A stretch of 10,719 nt of DNA from CP2-2F sp034436235 (GTDB lineage Bacteria > Chloroflexota > Anaerolineae > Aggregatilineales > UBA2796). The position numbers were made by a program, and so were the translations under genes. The stretch covers positions 1 through 10,719 of the forward strand of contig DAOTWB010000231.1 of NCBI GenBank assembly GCA_034436235.1. Direction: 5' to 3'. Within the stretch, counting starts at the first letter, position 1. Every line of letters begins with the position of its first letter. A model generated the notes under the pieces. The model was given only the letters and a program-made list of their open reading frames with translations, made no database searches and was not told where the DNA came from. Below are positions 7,048 to 10,719 of the stretch, piece after piece.

Positions 7048-7072
7048 AGAATCGTGAGGCGGAAGGTGAGCG

Positions 7073-7566
7073 ATGAGCAACACAACAGTGAAGACGCACA
7101 GCGCATGGCGCAGTGTGACGCTGCCAACTGAACACGGCGGCTGGGGCTTTCTGTTTGAGCCGATCTTGCTCGGCTTGTTGGTGGCATTCTCTTGGGCAGG
7201 TGTCGCGCTCAGCGCGGCTGCCACATGCGTGTTTTTGGTGCAGCAGCCGCTGAAAATCGCCCTGAGAGATCGCCTGCGCGGCAAGCATTATCCGCCATGT
7301 ATGTGCGCGTGCGCTTGCGTCGCGCGCGTCATGAAGCGGCGCACGTGGAAGGCGCGTTGCTCCTGCACGGCCTAGCGCTGATCGTTTTCATCACTTTATG
7401 GCGTGCAGGCGCGGTCGGCGCGACCTTGCCGATCGCCTTCAGCGTTCTTTTGGCACGCGCGGCGAAAGGTCTGTTGGCGCCAAAAGCAGTGCCGACCAAA
7501 GCAATCGGCTTCAGCGAGATCGGCTTCGGCGTTTTCGTTGCGATTTTGACGGCTTGGGCAGTATAA
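7073..7566 (+). pseudogene. YwiC-like membrane protein gene with internal out-of-frame deletion
   Basis: Two pieces of one YwiC-like family protein (a multi-pass membrane protein of unknown function) lie in different frames. Piece one starts at ATG 7073 behind GGAAGG at a 6-nt spacing. It shows the family N-terminus LPTEHGGWGFLFEPILLGLL (residues 17-36) and QQPLKIALRDRLRGKHYP (57-74). It then runs in frame into the unlike, Cys-rich CMCACACVARV and stops at 7375. Piece two, in another frame from about 7294 to 7563, gives MYVRVRLRRARHE, three hydrophobic stretches and the family C-terminus AKGLLAPKAVPTKAIGFSEIGFG. Together they account for about 164 residues, whereas I recall family members of about 240-250, so the centre is missing as well as out of frame near 7290-7300. 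Deletion in the organism is likely; an assembly collapse is the alternative. No transposon scar is seen. Confidence 0.8.
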
Positions 7567-7567
7567 T
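7538..7567 (+). promoter_or_regulatory. Promoter of the peroxiredoxin operon
   Basis: A consensus TATAAT at 7562-7567 contains the stop codon of the YwiC remnant. TTGCGA at 7538-7543 lies 18 nt upstream. The predicted start near 7574 leaves a leader of about 30 nt before the peroxiredoxin ATG at 7606. The fit of box, spacing and leader length makes this the best promoter candidate in the window. Confidence 0.6.
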
Positions 7568-7605
7568 CGCGGCGTCTTGTCTGCAGAGTGCGAGGACGAT
7601 CTATC

Positions 7606-8076
7606 ATGAGCGAGCTACCGACCTTGCAGGCGCTCTCAGCTATCAGCCTGCAAGATGACACAGGGCGCGCAGTCAGCCTGACCGAGTTTTTGGGCAAGCG
7701 CCTGCTGATCTTCTTCTTTCCAAAAGCAGGCACATCGGGCTGCACTGAGCAGGCGTGTGGCTTTCGCGACGCCTTTCCGCAGATCGAAGCGAAGGGCGCG
7801 CTGGTGATCGGCGTCAGCCCTGATGCGCCTGAGGCACTTGCCAAGTGGCGCGCTAAAGAGCAATTGCCTTACATTCTGCTCAGCGATCCTGAACATCGCC
7901 TTGCGCAGGCGCTCGGCGCTTGGGGCGAGAAAAGCATGTATGGCAAGAAGTACATGGGCGTGATCCGCTCGCATTTCGTGGTAGGCGCTGACGGGCGCGT
8001 CGAGACGGCTGAGATCAAGATCAGCCCGAAAGAGAGCGTGCAAAAAGGCGTGGCTGCGCTGCTGAAGGACGCCTGA
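7606..8076 (+). CDS. bcp: Thiol peroxidase, BCP/PrxQ-type peroxiredoxin
   Basis: Cytoplasmic peroxiredoxin of 156 residues, the usual length for BCP, which reduces hydrogen peroxide and organic hydroperoxides with thioredoxin as a likely reductant. The active site reads FFFPKAGTSGCTEQACGF: peroxidatic Cys46 in the P39-x3-T43-x2-C motif and resolving Cys51 five residues on, as in atypical 2-Cys BCP enzymes. Ser44 stands where a proline (TPGC) is common. SHFVVGADGRV (126-136) is the expected late core strand. ATG 7606 is chosen over an in-frame GTG at 7588 because AGGA lies 9 nt upstream of it and the homologous region begins soon after. Its TGA overlaps the ATG of the next gene by 1 nt. It starts a three-gene set. 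Confidence 0.93.
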   Translation: MSELPTLQALSAISLQDDTGRAVSLTEFLGKRLLIFFFPKAGTSGCTEQACGFRDAFPQIEAKGALVIGVSPDAPEALAKWRAKEQLPYILLSDPEHRLAQALGAWGEKSMYGKKYMGVIRSHFVVGADGRVETAEIKISPKESVQKGVAALLKDA

Positions 8077-9110
8077 TGCGCCGACTCGCACTTGTGTGCG
8101 CTGCTCTGCTGTGCGCGCTGTGCCTTGCGCCTGCCCGCGCTGACGATCCGCCGACGGCGACGCCTGATCCAAACGCGCTGACCAACAGCGTCACCTATTG
8201 GGATGTCGGAATTGCTCTGAAATATCCTGCCGCATGGCAGAGACCTTTGTTCATCAACGGACAGTTGTTGCTGAGCGCCGATCCGCTAGCTGTTTTGAAC
8301 GGCGCGATTGAGCAGCCTGTGGTCGCGCTGCGCTTGATCGAGCCAAGCGTTGAGCTTGACCTGCCCAAAGGCAGTGACTTGGTCGAGATCGCCGTCGGCG
8401 TCAACTTGACCGTTGGCAGCTCGCTGATCGTGCGCGAGTCAGGCGCAGTGACCTTAGCAGGCTTGGACGCCGGCTTCGCTGAAGTGGAAAATCCTGAGCG
8501 CAAGCTGTATGGACAGACGTTTGTCGCGCTTTTGCCTGACGGACGCTACGTGGCGTTCAGCGGCATCTCACCAAGCGACCAATGGGCGAATTTCGTGATC
8601 GTCTTCTTCGAGATACGCCAATCGGCGCGCTTAGTCAGCGCGCGCGACGTGAGCGCGCCGCCACTGAGCGATCAGACCGTCAGGTTTGAAGCAGGCGCGC
8701 TGCAATTCAAGCTGCCGCAAGGTTGGCAAGCTGAGCCGATCGCCGAGGGCATCACGGCTTACCATGCGCCTGAGAGCTTGCTATACCACGACGGCGGACT
8801 GGCCAATGGCGCGTTGCTGATCATGGTAGCGCTCGATAATCTGCCGCGCGAAGGCACATTCCGTCAAAAGGCGCTGCGCATCCTCGACCTGCCCGACTCA
8901 GCGCCGCTGAGCGAAGAGCAGCTCGCAGGGCGCCCTGCCTTGCGCTACGAAGAATTCTCGCCGATCAGCCAGCAGCACATTGCCTCGCTCGTGGTCGAGC
9001 GCGCCGATGGACGCTACGTCTTGATCCGTTGGAGCACGCCGCTGGCTTTCTACACTGCCTATCAGCCGCTGTACAAAGCGCTGCTGGAGAGCATCCGCCT
9101 CGCCAATTGA
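8076..9110 (+). CDS. Secreted protein with two tandem Mog1/PsbP-like domains
   Basis: Exported protein of 344 residues without an assigned function. A signal peptide (RR, then a hydrophobic core 4-18, cleavage likely after A20-R-A22) is followed by a short Pro/Thr linker, PPTATPDP. Two related halves follow. Half one opens with IALKYPAAW (46-54), contains GLDAGFAEVENPE (129-141) and closes with LPDGRYVAFSG (153-163). Half two opens with LQFKLPQGW (209-217), contains GRPALRYEEF (285-294) and closes with RADGRYVLIRWS (309-320). This order of a strand ending in a Pro-x-x-Trp turn and a late DGRY hairpin resembles Mog1/PsbP-like (DUF1795-type) folds, but that is by eye. The start overlaps the peroxiredoxin stop as TGATG, so coupling is likely. 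No metal or catalytic residues are evident, and a binding or scaffold role outside the membrane is a guess. Confidence 0.75.
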   Translation: MRRLALVCAALLCALCLAPARADDPPTATPDPNALTNSVTYWDVGIALKYPAAWQRPLFINGQLLLSADPLAVLNGAIEQPVVALRLIEPSVELDLPKGSDLVEIAVGVNLTVGSSLIVRESGAVTLAGLDAGFAEVENPERKLYGQTFVALLPDGRYVAFSGISPSDQWANFVIVFFEIRQSARLVSARDVSAPPLSDQTVRFEAGALQFKLPQGWQAEPIAEGITAYHAPESLLYHDGGLANGALLIMVALDNLPREGTFRQKALRILDLPDSAPLSEEQLAGRPALRYEEFSPISQQHIASLVVERADGRYVLIRWSTPLAFYTAYQPLYKALLESIRLAN

Positions 9111-9112
9111 TC

Positions 9113-9829
9113 ATGCTGCGCCGCCGCTTGTTTTACAGTCTTGTGCCGCTGCTGCTGATCGCACTCTTGGCAGGCATCGTGATGCGCAGTCGGCTTGGCA
9201 TCGGCTCGCCAACGGCAGAGACGCTGCGCGCGTGGTTTCGTGCGCCTGAGGTGCGTCCGACGCTGATCAGCCGCTTCGCAACGCCGTGTCCGAACGCGCC
9301 GTTCTTGCTGCCTTCGGAAGGCTTTGTCGGCTTCCTGTACGGCGATCCGACCGCGCCGTACACGCCGTTTGCGCCGCATACAGGCATTGATATCTTCGGC
9401 GATGGCGCGCCCGGCACTGTGCCTGTTCGCGCGGCATACGACGGTTATCTGACGCGCCTGCCTGAATGGCGCAGCACAATCATCATCCGTCATCCGAGCG
9501 ATCCGCTGCAGCCCGACCGCCAAATCTGGACGTATTACACGCACATGGCGAGCGAAAACGGCGCGCAATCTTACATTGTGGACGATTTTCCGCCCGGCAC
9601 GCACGAGAAATTCGTCAAGCGCGGCACGCTGCTCGGCTATCAAGGCTTGTACAGCGGCGCGCCGTATCGGATCGGCATGCATGTGCATTTCAGCGTGGTG
9701 CTGAGCGCGCCTGACGGCAGCTTCCGCAACGAGACGCAGATCGGCAACACGCTCGATCCATCGCCATATCTCGGCTTCAACGCTGATGCGAGCCGCAATC
9801 CGAGCATCCCTGTGCGCTGTGGCTCATGA
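9113..9829 (+). CDS. Membrane-anchored M23-family metallopeptidase
   Basis: Predicted zinc endopeptidase of the LytM/M23 type, 238 residues, acting outside the cytoplasmic membrane, probably on peptidoglycan cross-bridges. One N-terminal hydrophobic segment (about 8-24, after RRR) serves as anchor or uncleaved signal. The catalytic core is complete: zinc ligands H89 and D93 in HTGID, H192 in the HVH motif (190-192), and catalytic histidines H144 in YYTHM and H190. Because both groups are intact it is likely an active enzyme, unlike the degenerate EnvC/NlpD types. No LysM or coiled coil is present. ATG 9113 is taken because an in-frame start upstream would sit inside the previous gene; the gap to that gene is 2 nt. 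The stop lies in a TCATGA palindrome shared with the converging gene. Confidence 0.9.
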   Translation: MLRRRLFYSLVPLLLIALLAGIVMRSRLGIGSPTAETLRAWFRAPEVRPTLISRFATPCPNAPFLLPSEGFVGFLYGDPTAPYTPFAPHTGIDIFGDGAPGTVPVRAAYDGYLTRLPEWRSTIIIRHPSDPLQPDRQIWTYYTHMASENGAQSYIVDDFPPGTHEKFVKRGTLLGYQGLYSGAPYRIGMHVHFSVVLSAPDGSFRNETQIGNTLDPSPYLGFNADASRNPSIPVRCGS

Positions 9830-10513
9830 GCGCGGAATTTCCGCCAGAATTGGTAGACCGAGCGTTTCTAGCTCGCGGCGCGTACGCAGAGTCGGATCGA
9901 GATATTCGGCGAGAAAAGCAAGACCGACGCCGCCGAACACGCCAATCAGCGCGCGCAAGAGCGGCGCCAGACGCTCTGCGATTGGCGTTGGCAACGGCAG
10001 GACTTCCACAGCGTCCAGCGGCACGACCTGCGCAGGCTGTCCGCTCAGCTGCGGAAAGTAAGCGTTGCTGCGCTCGGTCAGCGTTCGCACGGCAGCTTCT
10101 GCCACATTGCGCAGCAGCGCAGCGTCTGAAGCGGTCAAGTAGAGCGTCAAAATGCTGCGCACGCTATCCGATGCGATCATGGCGCGCACCATCTCAACGC
10201 TGATGGACTGCGCGTCCGCTTTGAGCATGGCGACCACTTCGCGCGCGAAGGATTCCGTGCGCAGCCAAGCGGCAAGGTTGATGACAGCGTACTCTGAGCC
10301 GAGCCACGCGATGTAACTGCGCTCTTCGAAGCTCTCAGCCGCATCAGGACTCGGCGGCTGCGCAGCCGTGAAGCGCACTGTGACGCGATAGAGCGACGTC
10401 GGACGGATGACTTGTCCGAGCGTCGGCAAGCTGAGCAACAAAGCGATCAGAGTCGGAATGGCGATCAGCCACCAGCGCCGTCTCAGCACAGCGAACAACG
10501 TCTTGAGTTCCAT
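9824..10513 (-). CDS. Wzz-like chain-length determinant protein without kinase domain
   Basis: Membrane protein of 229 residues with the layout of the Wzz family, which sets polysaccharide chain length. The N-terminus MELKTLFAVLRRRWWLIAIP leads into a membrane segment (about 15-35). A periplasmic stretch covers about 36-175 and a second membrane segment lies near 184-205 (LLRALIGVFGGVGLAFLAEY). A short cytoplasmic tail with LRTRRELETLGLPILAEIP, the usual link to a BY-kinase, follows. The protein ends here, so a kinase must be separate if it exists. The periplasmic part is shorter than in full Wzz proteins. ATG at 10513 gives the canonical family start. GTG at 10525, overlapping the upstream stop as GTGA, and GTG at 10531 are alternatives. 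It converges on the M23 gene. Confidence 0.8.
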   Translation of the reverse strand: MELKTLFAVLRRRWWLIAIPTLIALLLSLPTLGQVIRPTSLYRVTVRFTAAQPPSPDAAESFEERSYIAWLGSEYAVINLAAWLRTESFAREVVAMLKADAQSISVEMVRAMIASDSVRSILTLYLTASDAALLRNVAEAAVRTLTERSNAYFPQLSGQPAQVVPLDAVEVLPLPTPIAERLAPLLRALIGVFGGVGLAFLAEYLDPTLRTRRELETLGLPILAEIPRS

Positions 10514-10521
10514 AGCAGCGC

Positions 10522-10719
10522 TCACAGCCACTCAGCCAGTTCGATCAGATCAGAGAGCAGCGCGTAAGCAGTTGCCTCGCCGCCTGCGCCTGCGCCGATC
10601 AGCGTGACCGCGCCGATCAGATCAGTTTGATAGGTGAGCGCGTTCATGCCGCTGCCAACGTTGGCTAATGGATCGCTCAACGGCAGGCGCACTGGACGCA
10701 CTGACGCGCGCAACTGACC
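10522..10719 (-). CDS. hom: Homoserine dehydrogenase, C-terminal end (partial)
   Basis: The last 65 residues of homoserine dehydrogenase, which reduces aspartate semialdehyde to homoserine in threonine and methionine synthesis; the rest lies beyond the right edge. Identification rests on the C-terminal hallmark: LPLSDPLANVGSGMNAL, then GAVTLIGAGAGGEATAYALL and SDLIE. These match the substrate-domain end and the G-x-G-A-G-G-x-x-T-A element of this family. The protein stops right after SDLIELAEWL, so this form lacks the regulatory ACT domain that follows in many bacteria. Its stop lies at or near the start of the Wzz-like gene, so the two may share a transcript despite unrelated roles. Confidence 0.88.
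   Translation of the reverse strand, partial: GQLRASVRPVRLPLSDPLANVGSGMNALTYQTDLIGAVTLIGAGAGGEATAYALLSDLIELAEWL

Larger units (their letters stand above)
6520..7072. other. AT-rich intergenic island between divergent units
   Basis: This 553-nt stretch lies between the start of the leftward operon and the start of the rightward YwiC remnant and has no convincing intact gene. From about 6636 to 7025 it is clearly richer in A and T than the flanking genes. It contains the terminator, the AAATCT repeat cluster, overlapping divergent promoter-like sequences and several short dyads. One dyad at 6747-6780 pairs GCGCT with AGCGC and, inside it, CCGT with ACGG. A smaller one at 6717-6728 pairs AGCA with TGCT. 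Two further AAATCTA-type words occur in inverted orientation near 6901-6908 and 6935-6942. Each of these elements is listed separately where it can be defined. Confidence 0.8.

Noticed and set aside
9062..9688. Minus-strand 208-codon frame opposite the M23 gene
   Set aside because: The plus-strand frame has every M23 catalytic residue. The antisense frame is Arg-rich and has no family features.

Overview
The window is about 10.7 kb of GC-rich bacterial chromosome, densely packed, with many start/stop overlaps. The gene set suggests a Chloroflexota-like organism, perhaps of the Anaerolineae type. The hints are a YwiC-like gene, a secreted protein with a PTATPDP linker right after its signal peptide, a small lone BCP peroxiredoxin, and a Wzz-like protein without a kinase domain. 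This placement is an inference from style, not from a marker gene.

Left part (1-6519, minus strand): one long co-directional run, transcribed right to left. It comprises a multi-pass GT-C-like membrane protein, a GT4 glycosyltransferase, and then an Opp/Dpp-type ABC importer made of OppB, OppC, OppD and the N-terminal third of OppF, which runs off the left edge. Spacings are a 4-bp GTGA overlap, then 19, 11 and 2 nt gaps, and 24 nt before oppF. This looks like a single operon that couples sugar transfer or surface glycan chemistry with peptide or oligosaccharide import. No substrate-binding protein is visible.

Middle (6520-7072): the only sizeable non-coding stretch, visibly AT-richer than its surroundings. 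It holds a strong intrinsic terminator for leftward transcripts (6608-6635) and five copies of an AT-rich near-palindrome, AAATCTATTTG or a variant, interleaved with small hairpins. It also has overlapping divergent promoter-like sequences around 6921-6971. On the minus strand a promoter, a small ORF with a ribosome binding site and the terminator together outline a possible small transcription unit of about 330 nt.

Right part (7073-9829, plus strand): a YwiC-like membrane protein gene is broken by an apparent internal out-of-frame deletion. A consensus TATAAT box overlaps its stop codon. Then follow three tightly linked genes: a BCP-type peroxiredoxin, a secreted protein with two related domains (Mog1/PsbP-like by appearance), and a membrane-anchored M23 metallopeptidase with all catalytic residues present.

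Right edge (9824-10719, minus strand): a Wzz-type chain-length determinant-like protein converges tail-to-tail on the M23 gene, with the two stop codons in one TCATGA palindrome. Upstream of it, overlapping or nearly so, lies the C-terminal end of homoserine dehydrogenase.

No insertion sequences, CRISPR arrays, rRNA or tRNA genes were seen. The intergenic island at 6600-7070 and the decayed YwiC gene beside it are the parts not explained by ordinary housekeeping genes.
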